From: Zeugodacus cucurbitae
Taxonomy: Eukaryota > Arthropoda > Insecta > Diptera > Tephritidae
DNA length: 64,000 bases
NCBI RefSeq assembly: GCF_028554725.1
Contig: NC_071671.1
Location: 20,087,501-20,151,500, forward strand
Direction: 5' to 3'
Shown here: piece after piece, positions 33,773 through 48,170 of the stretch
Numbering within the stretch: position 1 is the stretch's first letter
Layout of the letters: every line of letters begins with the position of its first letter
Translations under genes and position numbers: made by a program
The notes under the pieces: generated by a model
Told to the model about the DNA's origin: nothing
Database searches by the model: none
What the model saw: the letters and a program-made list of their open reading frames with translations, nothing else

Positions 33773-36700
33773 CATTTTATTTTTATTGCGATATTTCTTG
33801 CGTATTTACCTTTGTATACATTTTACGACCATTTAGGGTGTTTTATTTATTTTTACCACTTTCTATTTCAACTTTGATGCTTGTGGGTATGACGTTAGTA
33901 AAGAAATGGGTTCAGTGTGCCGCAAATATCTTACAGCTTGATTATTTAGTTGCTAAACATTTTATTCATTTCTTTTGAAACAAAATTATTCAACAATTAG
34001 TGTATATTAGCGTAGAAATGTGGATAAACACAAATCTGCCTTGCAATTTGCAATATATTTAGTCACAGAGTATATCAAACGGTTTATTCAGTTGTTCGGC
34101 GTGTCGTATGCGTAACTCAAAAATTATGTCTTTGGAACAGAAATGTTTCCAACGTCAGGACCTTATCGTTTATATAAAATACACAATTTTTTTTGTACGA
34201 AATTTATAAATTTTCAAAATTACTTGTTTTTGAAAAATAATATATTTTGGAAAAATCCAAAAAATTTACAAAAATTCGGAATTGTTATTTTTAATTTCAA
34301 ATTGGGCTTTAGCGTTTGCTCTTCATTTACTTTACAAAATATTTAACATATTCTCCGCTATTAAGCCGCGGAAACCCAATCTTCTTGTGCAAAAATTGTC
34401 GGGAATATTTGAATGCCAAGACATTTTGATTACTTCAGCGGCCTTTATTATGTTTTCGGTTTTTTAGACTTATACTAAATAATATATAGCGTATAATAGG
34501 AAAATAAATAGATAAATAGGTATATAATTTGTATCAAGATAAATTTAAATTCAAAATAAAGTCTTTTATAAAAAATTATTCAGAAATGTTTGGTAACCCA
34601 GACAATAAATACGAATCGTGCCTTAATTGAAGCAAGAAAACTCCACCTTCTCCAAAAAATATCCGTAATCGTCGAAATAAGCTAGTGTGCCGTCGCAGGC
34701 TTATCAAATAAATAATTTAAATTTGTACGTTTTCACTTTGTGTATAGTTTAAATACCAAAGTTGCTAACTAATATGTTCCAAATGATGCCTTAACTTCTT
34801 GTGATACTCGCACAACATGAGTCTCTCAACATACAAATATATTTTTATTTGAACAAACATGTGAAATACGATTCTTTACAGCACTATGCTGTTCAAAAAA
34901 TCTGTGGAAATAATATTTTTTTCATACAAAATGAGCAGCCTGAGACTGAACTGAGAAGCTGAAACATCGAAAGAAATTTTTTTGAAGCAGTTTTCATTTA
35001 GTGTTTGATATTTTTTGGTTATACCAGATCTGGTTCCAAGACCATTTAGAAAGGTACGTTTGCTGTAGCCGTGAGATATATAAATTAAAGCTCTAAATAT
35101 ATTTCCTTCTAACACATTTCGCTACTGGGAATGCAATGTACAAGCTATTTACAAATTCCATCCATCAAACATTCTATATATAGAGTTTAAGCAGACATAA
35201 TAATCTACTACACAACCTTTGACCCGTGTTATTGAAACTGAGGCTTGTAGAAAAGTCAGTCAGTCAAAATAACAATAAAATAAAATGGCAAATTTAAATT
35301 ATTTCCGCTCAATTGAGTTTTCAATGAATTTTCTGAATGTAAATGAACAATTACTGCACAAGTTGCCGTTGTTGTAGAATAAGTGGCTATCGAAAATATG
35401 CGATCCTTATAGTGCAAAAAAATATAAAAAAATAAGAAAACATGAAAAATAATTTCTTAAATGGGATTTTCCAATCTGAAACTACTCTCCGTGAGGCCAT
35501 TACTCTTAAAAATAAAATTTAAAAGGAATTTCATACGAATCACAAAAAATCTTCTTGAAGGCTATAAGTACAATATTTTCACTAAATTTAATAGGAAAGT
35601 GAAATAAATCACAGAGTACATATTTGAAAAAGAACTTCCTATAGGTATTTTGAAATAATGAATACTTTCTAATTTCAATGTAACATCATTTGTGTACAAT
35701 ACCTAGTAGACGAAAAGCATGATTTTTAGCAGATTTAACATGATCCGTTGTTTATCGTTTGAGGACTGACCGAGTTTTTACTCATTCTTGTGTTGAGTTT
35801 ATCCGCTAAATGGAGCGTACTGCTTGTTTTAAGTTGCTTCTAAAAAGCGTATAGATTTTATAAATATTTTTTTCATGTGTGAAGTACACTCGAAAGTTTT
35901 CTTTTGTCGAACTCAAAAACTACGATTGACCCTACGAAGTTTCAGATTGTTTTTGAAAAAAGTATTTTCTGTAATTTATTTTTCTTTTTCTGGTGAAATA
36001 TTTTTCAGGCTCGGGAGATTTATTTTTGATCGTATCAAAAGTAAATATAAAAACTTACAGTGTTTTCTTTTCTTGATGAAAATGCTACCTTTTTATATTT
36101 CAACATTATACAAATGCTGCATTACCTCTTTGAATGTGTTCCATTTTTTACATGATAAAGTAACAATAAAATATTTTCCTATTATGCTGGTCAACTCTCA
36201 CTCAGGGCAGAATAAATTTTACAGTAAAGAAATAGCTATTAGTGCGTTGTTCTCATTATTTCATGTATAAGGTTGAATTCTATGAAGGACGACACAATAT
36301 ATCTCCCTTCGATTACCTTACCTAGAATATTGTGTAAGTATAAGTCTCTCGACTGACTTTTTTTATTCTGTTGAACTACATTGTCGAAATCTTTTAAAGG
36401 ATTATGTTAAGTTTAAAGGTTTTGAAGTTACAATTCTTTAACATAAATGAATCCATGTTAATTCTGTTCTAGGGACAATCCCAACGCTCTCCCATTTATA
36501 TAACAATCTCATTTCCCAAATAGCTACACATTATAGTACAAATACTTTTGAGTTAAAAAAATACATCAGTACTTTGAAGTAAATTTGCAGAATATTAATT
36601 GCAGTCGAAGCATATTTTCATTATTCTAATTATTAATGCATGATTCAAATAAATATTTTCAAAGAAGAAAACAACATAAATGAGGTAATTATTTGGTGAG

Positions 36701-39700
36701 CAATGCGATTTTAAAAAGCAATCATATATGAAAGAAAAAACTCAAATGCTCAAAATCAACTTATTATTGCGGACAAATAAAATAAAAACGAGTATATAAC
36801 GCACGCGATATTAATTTAATTGCATAAGAAAGCAAAGTGAATTATAAATCTTAAAACAACAACAAACCACAATAATTATACAAATTTTAACAAATATTTA
36901 TTTGACTTGTAATATGGGGATTTGTTTAGTTTTATCATGCCATTGTACGTTGGCTACTACGATGATAAATGATTTTTCACTAGAAATAGATTTTTGTGCT
37001 ATAAAATAATAAGAAGAAATCAGAAATCATTAGAATATTAGTTATTTGGATAATTTAGGTATACAATTATCTTCATGAATGGAGGCAGTAAAAGAGAGCC
37101 TGTGGATGGCTTCTTAAAGCGGTGTAACTTTTGTTATTCTGACCATATTTAATTATATCAATACAATTTATACCAGTTTGTTGGTTTGATTCAACAATAT
37201 TAAATTAATATAGTATTAACCTGTCTTTCAGTTTATTGACATTTAATACTCTTACGTCTGCTATACAATATATAATATATTCAGCTCACTTTCATTCATA
37301 AAAGGTCTAAAGTTTGCGGTATTGCCAACCGCAAAATGTTTTTATTGCCTCTAATTGAAACCACAACGTAAAGAAATTAGCTGCTAATTGGATTTAGACG
37401 CGTTGTTTGTTCTTTTATTTTTAGTAGAAATCTCGATTTTTTCGACCAAATCATTGAATTTATAATTTCCTGCTTCTTTATTTGGTTAATCGAAAAAAAA
37501 TTTGTATTAATAACTTGTTTTACTTTATACATATATATAGGTGTATATGTAGATAAGTTTGCATAATGCTGATGCGTCTCATTAAACATCACGGTGGTAT
37601 TTCCTGTTTATACGCAATTACAAATAGTCGATAATTATTGCAAAATTATTGTATTATGTAAAAGAGAAATATGCAGCGGCATAAGTTTCCCATCAAAACT
37701 CATACTACTTTATAATGAATTGAAAATTTTCCATTTACGTGTGCATTAAGCGTGAAATATTAGCGCTCATAATTTCCAGTTTGTAATAAGAAGTTTTATA
37801 TATTACATATTATGTGTACTTAGTAGTGTGAAATTAATTATCAATAACGAAGAAAAGAAATTTCCCATTTATATAAACAATGTCAGCAATGGAGAAAGAA
37901 ATTATTCAAATATCAAATTTCCAAAGTATCATCTAGAGTAAAGTAAAAATGTAAATCTTTAAACCTCAGTTCTTAACTGAGAATATTATCGAAAAAACGA
38001 GCGACTGTCTTCAATTTGCCAAACCTTAAATAGTAGGGAATCGAACATACCACTGGTATACTTAAGTAATATATTCTCTCTTATATTGGGCCTTATCATT
38101 GAATCTGTTTCGATTGAAAAATGTTTCGATATGATCGAAAAATTTCACGTTCATATCATTGAAACCGTATTGAAAATAAAATTTACGACCACATTGAACT
38201 CACTTACCGACTCAAAAAAATACATTCCTCGTCTAATAGATGTCGTTAATTATGAAATCATTGATTTCGCAAAATCGAAAATTTTGGTCGAAATCTATCC
38301 GTTGATGAATGAGTTGTGGAAATTTAAAAGAAATTTTGAAGTATTTATGTAAATAATTATTGAAGACGGATTAAATTATATCTTAAATGGGTATTTTAGA
38401 GACAAAAGGCAGAAATAGACTAACAAAAATTTAAGGTGTAAAAAGTTGCAAGTTGCAGTCTATCGACGGAATGAATGATTGCATGAAAATTTTCCATCGA
38501 AAATCTTTATCGTATTGAAATCGAATTCGCTGCGGATTCAATGAGTTTCACTTATTTTATTGGTTTTTTTCGCTGGGAAATTTTCTGAAAAGAGAGCAAA
38601 GTTAATAAATTCAGAGCAGAGAATTGGTTAATCTAAAAGTATACATATCTTTATAAAAATATTAGAATTTCTTTCAAACGTAAACCGAGTACAGGCTATC
38701 TTCAGTCTTTATAAAAGTTATCTGTTATCGGCCACATATTTATTTTGAATATTTCAACTGATTCAATTATGGTATATCTACGATGCTATGGATCTAGCCT
38801 AGTTCACCGCTGCCGTTACTGGTAGTTTTGAGTATTTATACAACGTGAGGTAGCTATCTATTCGAATAATAATGAATCTGTTTTACTAGACCTTACACCA
38901 TTTTAGTTGGGTCTATTTATTAAGAGTTCTGTGACACTTGTATATAACTTATGCTCCGTCAGAGGTCACTTCTTAAATTTAGTTTTCTACCCACAATATA
39001 ACTATAACTCCCCACTACTATCCATCATGCCTGCAAAGAATGTGGCAAAGCTACTTAGAAATAAAAAAAACATCACAAATTACACAAACAATTTGATTTT
39101 AGTGCCCAAAAAACAGGATAATAAATTAGACTGCAGTAAAGAAGCGCCACATAAATTTGCTATTTAATAGATGAACGAAATTTATTACATTTTCACAGCA
39201 TAAAATGTGTAACTTATTACATTTTGAATTCTTTATAAATATTGCTATAAAATAGAAGAAGTTCGTAAATCTCAAAATCAAAGAAAAAATTGGAAATTTC
39301 AGAAAATCCATCATATTTCGCAAAAGAGTAAATTGTTTACTTCTAAAACATTGACTGCAAAACGTCAGATTATCACAAATGGGAATTGAAAATATTTTTT
39401 TTTTTACTTCGACTTAATAATTTAATACGAAGTAATAATTCAGCGCAAAGTAATAATTTTCACACCACTTATTTACACATAGCACAATTTATAACAATAT
39501 GAATATAAACATAATTTCGTAAAGAGAGAGAATTTAATTTATAAAAAAAATATGTATATACTCACAGTCGAAATATAGCAAATATGTTTGAAGTGTTAAT
39601 TACAAGGCGATAAAAACTTTAAGTCAGCTGCTTTAATCTCTGGAAATGGGAAATTCCAACACAGCGGCGTTGGCGCATGCCGGGTTGGTGATAAATCGTT

Positions 39701-40215
39701 GGGTATGTGGCATGTGAGTGCGTAAATCATTATATTATCAGTGTACTTGAGTAAGTGTTTCCGAAAGTATTTGTAAAATTCATGAAGGCCTTTTAATGCG
39801 ATAGGGGTGATTAAAGGAATATCGTGGACTTACTTACCAAAAAAAAAAAAAAATGAAAGTAAATGTGCTGATGTAATATATAGTTAATATACATATAGGC
39901 CACTTGTTGTGGTAGCATTTGTGTTGTGGATAAGGCCGGCACGTATAATCTGGATACGAATCCAGCTTTTGGTTTTCCTAATAGCAGTCGTCTCTTGGTA
40001 GATAATGACAATGCTACGAGAATGTTTCTCTCATGAAAATTCAACCAATATCAAACAGCCAGCCGAATAAGATTTCGACTCCTTTAGTTTTTTTTCTTTG
40101 TATACAAAAGTCCATTTTATAGGCTCAATCAATTTATTATTAAATGTAAGGTTCGTGACTTATATATATAATATTATAATTATTGTTAAGAGAAATATAC
40201 AATTAAAACGTCTAA
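33773..40215. other. Gene-free AT-rich DNA (possible large intron)
   Basis: Scanned in all frames; frames such as 35875-36270 and 38086-38352 have no recognisable domain, unusual composition and no splice support. No RNA gene or complete transposon recognised. Confidence 0.5.
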
Positions 40216-40216
40216 A

Positions 40217-40664
40217 CCAGGGCTCTTAAAATTATTCGAATAAACTAAATTCGATTATTCGAATATCAGGATGGTAACCGTTTGTATGAATATTAACCGA
40301 TTATTCGAATAGTTGTTCTGCTGCGACTATTCGATAGTTGCCCTACTGTGAGTATTTGAATAAATGAAAATTGTTTGAAATGTTCAGCCTTTGTGTTTTG
40401 CTTGTTTTAAATTTGTGAAAATGTCAATTGTGCGCGGATATAAAATTTTCTGAAATTTCCGGACCATTTTTCGTGACTTTTACTTTTTTCAATAAAAAGG
40501 AAAGAAAATAATGAACTTGTACCGTTCGAATAGTCGACAACAAACATTTAATCGAATAGTCGACGACTTACGACTATCCGGATAGTGCATACCGAATATT
40601 ATTATTCGAATAATACCCTAACCGCTAATCCGGTTAGTCGATTGGTCGAATACCAAGAGCTTTA
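40217..40664. repeat. ATTCGAAT-rich inverted-repeat element
   Basis: Left side CAGGGCTCTTAAAATTATTCG and right side ATTGGTCGAATACCAAGAGC are roughly inverted (GCTCTT next to ATTCGA). ATTCGAAT or TATTCGA words occur about ten times in the two outer 120-base parts, with a plain centre. It resembles a hAT-type MITE; no 8-base duplication is clear. Confidence 0.45.
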
Positions 40665-40789
40665 ATTTTGTCGGGTAAAAAAAGGCCTTTTTCAATATTT
40701 TTTTCTATGTAAATTATTTTTTTAATTCAAACTTTTTTTGTCTTATAGATACATATTTAAAGAATAATTTCTGAAATTAAAAAAAAAAA

Positions 40790-41292
40790 ATTAAAACTCC
40801 TCCATTGTGACGTCATTTCCGGTGACCACGTTGTCAGCATAACTCCTGACAGTATCATCCAAAATGAAAATACAAAAATAAGTGTTTTGAGTAAAACTAA
40901 AAGCTCGTGATTGAACGAAGGAAAGACCAAAAAAGTGAAAATTGGAATTTTGTCAGACGTTTTTCCAAAAAAATAAAAATTTCGGCGAAATTTGCTTGAC
41001 ATTTTGTTTTGTTTTTTAAATAGTTGTAATTGAAAAAAAAAAATTGTATCTCGAATACCTGTGCAAATTTCATCAAGATAGATTGAATAGTTTTCGAGAA
41101 CATTTGGCAACCGACACGGTTCGGAGAAAACCGCGTTTAAAGTTTTAAGTAACATACCTGACTTGGAGCGCACACCTTCCAAAGGCTGTATCTCCGAAAC
41201 TATTATTCGGATCGACTTGAAAATTTTGGATAATATTCTTGCGGTGCTGTAGAAATGAATAAGCAAAACCCACGAAACCCATGTAACCCCTT
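40790..41292 (-). mobile_element. TTAA-type element, one clear end
   Basis: Read on the minus strand it starts TTAA|GGGGTTACATGGGTTTCG (TTAA at 41293-41296 region), like the GGGGTTATATACAG end of the MITE at 17746. The other end lacks a matching inverted repeat and fades near a poly-A stretch at about 40780. The open frames inside (for example 40757-41266) are not transposase-like. Confidence 0.45.
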
Positions 41293-41344
41293 AAGAAATA
41301 TTTTTGTGGGACATATTTTGAAGAAGGGCCTGATGGCAACCAAT

Positions 41345-41695
41345 GATTATTTTAATTACAAAATTGGTAAGTGCAAGTGAAGCCAGGATCTTCTCTACCT
41401 TGTGTTTCCAACGGAGTGGAGGCCTTCCTATTTCTCGGCTTCCACCAGCGAGTACTGCATCAAACACTTTCACACTAGCCAGCGTAGCCCCAGTCTTTTT
41501 ATTCGCTTCCTCAAAACCTTTCTCTCGAAAACTCCTAGTGCCGTTTCATCGGATGTTGACATCGTCCACGCTCCGCACCATAAAGTATGATGAGGGACTT
41601 ATAGAGTTAGGTGTTTGTCCGTCGAAAATGCATTTTACTTTTCAATTGCATACTTAGTCCAAAGTAGCACCTGTTTGCAAGAGTGAGGCTTACAG
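41345..41695 (-). pseudogene. RTE-like LINE fragment
   Basis: On the minus strand it encodes KVFDAVLAGGSREIGRPPLR and, further upstream, pieces matching the FERK, DVNIR and lariat-proximal parts of the complete frame at 21460-23061. An internal deletion joins the two parts. Non-functional. Confidence 0.7.
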
Positions 41696-42051
41696 ATAAA
41701 AAATATAAAGAGAGATAGTTTGCCATCTATTTAAATTTTTTATTTAATTAAATTGACAAAATTCGTAAAAAGTTAGAGTGTGGATATTTTTTATCCAAAA
41801 TGACATTAGACAAGAAAAATGCCACTTTTTATTCAGCTGATAATTAATATTGATTCCAAGGATAATATATTCGAAATATGACTGATGTTCTTGGAAATAT
41901 TTATAATATATAGTTCATAATCGGACGCACTTAAACCGAAATTAGGTTCATTGTAATATAATCACAAATGGTCAGTTATCACAAGTATTTCGCTTCACAT
42001 TAGTTGAAAAGTAAAAAAAAATGCCAAATTACACAACAAATAAGAACATTG

Positions 42052-43024
42052 TAAGGAAGGGCTAAGTTCGGGTGTAACCGAACATTTTATACTCTTGCAA
42101 TTTATTTATTTAACTTTATTAATATTGTATAATAAACAATTTGACCCACATATTCGTCATATATATGGTATAAAGTCTATTGAAAGTTGGAAACCCTAAT
42201 ATTAGGTTAGAAGCACCGAGATCCTCATGTTTGATATATTAGGCCTTGAAAACCGATCCGATTCGGCGATTTTTAGAATGGGGCTACCTCACTATAAACG
42301 TAGTATTTGTGGAAAGTTCTGCACCGATATCTTCACTAGTGCTTACTTTATATATTGTAATGTAAACGATTCAGATCGTCTTCAAAGTTCTGGTATATAG
42401 GAAGTAGGCGTGATTGTGAAGCCCGTTTTTCATTTTGTAAAAAAATCTGAGTGCAGCTTCCATCTGCCATTTCTTATGTGAAATTTAGTGTTTCTGACGT
42501 TTTTCGTTAGTGAGTTAACCCACTTTTAGTAATTTTCAACCTAACTTTTGTATGGGAGGTGGGCGTGGTTATGATCCGATTTCTTTTGATTATCCGATTT
42601 TCGATTTTTGGTCTGCATTAAGAAGTGGCTTAAAGAAACGACTGCAGAAAGTTTAGTTTATATAGCTTTATTGGTTTGCGAGATATATACAAAGAACCTA
42701 TTTTAGGGCGGGGCCACGCTCACTTCTCCAAAAAATTTACATCCAAATATACCCCTTCATAGTGCGATCCTTTGTACCAAATTTTTCCATAGCTTTATTT
42801 ATGGCTTAGTTATGGCACTTTATGTGTTTTCGATTTTGCCATCTTCGAAATCAGCCTTCCTATGGTGCCAAGAAATAAGTGTGCTAAGTTTCATCAAGAT
42901 ATCTTAATTTTTACTCAAGTTGCAGATAGTCATCCGGATTTGAATTCCATCCTGATCACGAACAACCGTTATGTGAACAAAACTATAATACTCTCTTAGC
43001 AACTTTGTTGCGAGAGTATAAAAA
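42052..43024 (+). repeat. Dispersed repeat family D, copy 2 (both ends present)
   Basis: Begins TAAGGAAGGGCTAAGTTCGG and ends TTGCGAGAGTATAAAA, with the same 5' 150 bases as copy 1 (for example GAAACCCTAATATTAGGTT after one base change). Several internal deletions make it about 220 bases shorter than copy 1. Confidence 0.8.
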
Positions 43025-43828
43025 TTTGCTTTAATTGGTTATTATTTTCCACATAATACATCTATAATTGCTTTATTTAGTGTTTATCAAGCCTTAAATA
43101 AACACACTCAGACGCTAGTGTATACATTAATGTGTGGTTAAGCAATCATATCTCGACTTCAAAGAATTTTTTTTTTTTCAGATTTTAATAAGTAAATTAC
43201 CTTGAAAACATTTTTTAATGTGTGGTGTGTGAGTTGAGTAGCAAATACGTACTGATTTATCCAATAGAAGAAATACATACAAGTTTGTGTGCTTCATATA
43301 TGTATATTTATAGCGAAATATATACAAACTTGGCGGCTACTATAGTGAATTACGCTGCAATGATACATAAATTAAGCAATAATTTTGATCTGCTAACATA
43401 TGTGCATATGAATATTTTTAGGAGCAAGTACATCTTTATTACAATGCACTTATTTATAAAGTGTTTTGTGTTATTTTGCAATGTTCGCCTGTCTAATTAG
43501 TGTGAAATGTAGCGCGTCGCAATCGTCATTGTTTCTGCTCAATTTAGGGGCATCTGTTCATACATACATAAGTACATGGTGTGCAATAAAACATGAATTC
43601 CGAAGTGTTGTAATACCGCTGTATTAATATTTGCGCACATGATTTGTTGAGATTAACAGCAACGGAAATTTTATTTTGCTTTTGTAGAATTTAGCTACAT
43701 TGCAATGCCCATGTTTTCCCGGCTGAATCTCAGTTTGTTTATGAACTTTCTTTAATTATGGTCGAAAGTGAAAATTTATTGAAAACAACTGAAATTTATA
43801 ACCCAATTTTCTGTTTTACTATAGTTTT

Positions 43829-46800
43829 GAAAACTGGTCGAAACTCTGGTCGAAATTATTATTTTATGCTCACTTAATTTTGCTAAGATATCTCTCATAT
43901 TAACTGATATATGCGGAATAAAGCCCACTGTATTTTTGAAAAACATAGACTTAGGTATATGGGAGCTAGGGGAAGTTATGACCCGATTTTACCGATTTTT
44001 GGTACAGAGACACACTATTAAAAGAAAAAGATTCCCTCTGAATTAAATTGAAATTTCTGAGAGATTTAGCGATATTTACGTTGAAAAATTACCCTTAGGC
44101 ACGGAGTTCTTCATGTTCGATATCCGGGTTATTGAAAAGTAATAGTCCGATTTTTTTGTCCGAAAATTTTTTCCACAAGTGATTCCACAGCTCAAATACA
44201 GTTTTTATGCGAAGTTTTATTCCGCTATCTTCATTGGTTCCTTATGTATATCTTATAAAGTGAACGAATCAGATGGAATTCAAAACTTAGTTATATGAGG
44301 AGTGGGCATGGTTGTGAACCGATTTCGCTATTTTTTCATCCGTGTTATCAGGGTGTCAAGAGCATATTATGTACCGAATTTCCTTGAAATCGGTCGAGTA
44401 GTTCCTGAGATATGGTTTTTGACCCATAAGTGGGCACCGCCGGGCCCATTTTGATTTTTTTTTAGTCTGAGTGCAGCTTCCTTCTGACATTCTTCGGAAA
44501 ATTTGTTAAGCAACGTTGTTGCGAGAGAGAGAGATAAATATATTTACTTCTTACTTTCTAGTTTGTTTTCTTTTTTTTTTTTATGCACCCACCTGGGTAA
44601 TAATGCAATAGAAATCCTTGTATTATGTATTCTCACTACTTATACCCTAAAACTCAGCCGTGATAGCGGTGATGAGTCAAATGTCGCCAGTCACGCTTCT
44701 GTTGCATGCTACAACTACTTGCCACTGACACCACGGTCGAACTATAAGACGAATATATAATGCTACGGTGACACGGCAAGTACTGCTAGTTTCCACCTGA
44801 CACCATTGAGCTATTGTTTGCTTGCTGTGCCTAAAAAGTGAGTCTACTTGAAAGAGAAATATTTATGTAGGAGACACTTTAGAGGAACACGTTGCATTTT
44901 GTTGTTAGCTTAACAATACCATTCTAACTGTTTCTTTCTTCCAAGCAACGAGGCACCTAAGGGCTTTGTACAACTGAGTGTCAATGCGGCTCTTGGTGAT
45001 TTAATAAACTATATATACAAAACTGCATATAAATACATATATTTACTGAATCCTACTCGCATAAGAATACGAATGCACCCACATATATAGCGCATTTTTC
45101 CGCGTACATTTTATGAGCTTAGACACTGCTATATGTCTAAATTTAGCTACCAACAGCTTCATTATTGGTCTGTGGTCTGTGGGTGTAGAATGCATTTAGA
45201 AAGTTATATATAGCATTATAGAAGCAAATATACATAAGTAAACATTTATGCACAAACAGAAATATTCAAACAAGTTTGTTTACGCTTCTTCTTATCTCTA
45301 TCCCTCCTCTTCTCCTATATATTCCCTCTTACATACATATTTTGTCTGCTAAATGTTGTCCATTCATAAATTTTATTGCGTTTAGCCGCAGGTGCTAACG
45401 GTTGCTGTATTTGACAATACAAAATGTTACAATCAGTTGCTCTGCGGTGGGCATTTTGCAAATGTGCTGTGAAATTCGTTAAATTACAATGTATATGATT
45501 GCTGTGGTAAGTAATCTGGCAAGCCCAAAAGTTATTTGGTTATTTATACAAATATTATGTGTAAATAAACGTTTTAGTGGTAGAAAGCGTAAAATTATTC
45601 TTTTTAAACTGGTATAAAACTGGTCGAAATTTTTAAATCTATTATATCTTATATTTTTTAGAACTCAAGTGAAATAGATATTACTTATTTTAAAAAAATT
45701 GGTATAAACTTTTGAACTGGTATAAACAAATTTAGGTTTTAAATTTATATATTTTTTAAGCAATAAGACTTCGAAATAAGTATAAATCGATATCGACACT
45801 AACATTTTTGTGAACAACCGAAATTTGTCATAAACGATTTCAAATAAAAGTAAAAAAATGGTATAATCTGATGACCGTTGATGAGATTTAAGTAGAATTA
45901 TACCTTTATATATGCACTTAAAGAATCTTATAAGCTTATAACCTGCATTTTTTATAAAACTTGCGAATTTTGTTTAATGAAAACAGGTCTAGTTTTGCAA
46001 AAATTACGCTAACCATTTTCTTTAGATGTAAAATTATTTTCTTTATCTAACGTGAAGTGAAACAAGAATTTTTGAAACTGGTATAAAAACTGGTCGAAAC
46101 TTTTTTCTGCTCATCTTTTCACTAATAAGTCAATGAATATTTTTCGCAATTTTCTATGCATTTATTACGCCTATTTTGAGATATTCGGTGTAATACTTTT
46201 ATAACAAAAGAATTAAGCTGCGCGTTTTATGCATTTGAGTTATTTTTATTTGCATCTGAGTACATACATATACATGTATGACTTTAGCTCCCATTGAATC
46301 CCCAAAATACTAGCGATATAAATAAAACATTTCATTTCGAACTCAGGAAAATGACGCTCTAACGGTCTCAATTTACACACACATGTTTGTGTATGTAAAT
46401 CCATTTGTTTTTGCTTACACTTTTTACGCGTTCGCAATTCATTTTTTTTGTTGCTAAAGAAATGCAAATGTTCGTGCGCTGTCATGACATATTGACAATA
46501 ATTTGATTTACGCATGTGAATGTCACGAATAATGGTAATATTGAGCGAATTTGCATATTTATACTCCCAACCGCATTTATTGCGGCATTGTCAGTATGCG
46601 TTAGACGCAAATGCCACTTTGTTGCATGCCACCCTACATTTGCATATATGTATGTATATATCTTTTTTTGATTTATAATAAATGTTGACACAATGGATAT
46701 ACAAGTTTTAAGGGAAAACGTTTTCATATGTGTTTTTGTTGTTTCTTTTTGTTTTGTTGGGATATTGCAAACGTTTTCGCTATTTCGTCAAAACCAACCC

Positions 46801-48170
46801 AATTCTCGTAGCTGTTACGAATACGCCCACGCGTATTTGTTTGATGGCGACAAAATTTGGAGAGAAAGTGAGAAAAACCAATCAATTTTACTACGTCAAA
46901 AGTGTTTAGACATGTGTATGAAAAAATCATTTAATATACATAAACAAATATAATGCTTTTTTGACTTTTTTTCGTACTTTATTTAAATATGAGCTCTAGT
47001 AAATCAATTTTGTGCCAAACGCGGCAACTTATCCGCTTAGTCAACAATGAAAATGCTGTATAAGTCATATGAAATGGTTTTAGAAAAACATGTATGTATG
47101 TATTTAGAAGAGTATATATTTACATACATTTGTATTTATTATATGCGCATATAAATTCATTTCCCTTTTTATGCATGTACATACCTCCTTTTTGGCGAAC
47201 ACTACCTTTATTATCAGTCGTTAGAGTGACATGTTCACTAGCACGCATAATTTACCTTTCTACAGTGTCGCTTTTAGCTATTTTTGTCTATTTTATTGCT
47301 GTTGAGTAAGAAAGAAAGGAAAAGATGTGTTTATGCGAAATATTTGACTACAAACAAATAAAGCCATCAAAAAGATATAATAAACAGAAAATAAACCGCA
47401 CTTCAGAGATCGTTAAATTTGAAAAAAGAAAACTGGTCGAAATTTGTTTTTTGTAAATTTTGATGCTAAAAACATTATATCATGTTTAAAATAATAAAAA
47501 AGGCGGTGGGAATATGTGATACTGTGAACTGCAACGGCTAAAAATCTGGTCTTCTATTTATTTAGAATTTTATTTTATATTCTAGTCTAAAGTTAAATAT
47601 TTACAAAAACGCTTTAGAGAGTATAATTATGTCTAAGAATATAAAAAAAAATCATTATAATATTTGCTATATTTATTATAAAGAACTCAATAAAGAAAAG
47701 TTGGTATTTTTTAGAAAACTGGTCGAAATGTAATCAGTGATAATAGAAAATTAGTTGAAATTAAGTTAATTAAATTTTCAAAATCAAAAAGGGGAATCTG
47801 CACAAATATTATAAACATCGCTAATATAATGTAAACCCTGTTATCAGTAGTTTAATTTATCCGAGAAACTGACCAAAATTTTAGACCAAATTGAATAAAC
47901 TGGTCGAATATTTTTTAGTGAGTAGAACAGAAAGTTACAAAAATCTAGTTTAATCGTTTGAAATATTTAACAAATTAAAATTAATTTTTAAAGAAACTGG
48001 TATAATTTTTATAATTTATTATTTAGAAGATGTAGAAGATAAAAAGTCTAAACTTTTTGAAACTGGTCGAAATATAATTCATTGATAAATATATTTATTT
48101 AGAAAATTTTGCAAATTTAAACAATGCGAAATTTTGCCAACTGTCTTTTTCTTGAAAACTGGTCGAAACG
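43829..48170 (+). other. Cluster of CTGGTCGAA / CTGGTATAA words, one strand only
   Basis: CTGGTCGAA occurs exactly at 43834, 43846, 45620, 46090, 47433, 47719, 47900, 48063 and 48159. CTGGTATAA occurs at 45609, 45717, 46079 and 47997, with near variants at 45699 and 45858. Most are embedded in GAAA…AAA and all are on +. Doublets occur at 43834/43846, 45609/45620 and 46079/46090. The DNA between is otherwise ordinary AT-rich sequence with no gene. Role unknown. Confidence 0.8.
43900..44530 (+). repeat. Diverged family D relative
   Basis: Shares GAGACACACTATTAAAAGAA and CCCTCTGAATTAAATT with the 32430-32475 part of the hAT-bearing copy, then GACCCATAAGTGGGC, and ends in AGCAACGTTGTTGCGAGAGAG, a changed version of the family end. 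Confidence 0.6.

Noticed and set aside
35875..36270. 131-codon frame on +
   Set aside because: Phe/Lys/Ser-rich product typical of AT-rich non-coding DNA; no domain, no splice context.
38086..38352. 88-codon frame, slightly helical composition
   Set aside because: Could not be linked to any family or splice sites; kept as chance.
43829..48170. CTGGT cluster as a CRISPR-like or satellite array
   Set aside because: Spacing is irregular and this is animal nuclear DNA; neither array type fits.
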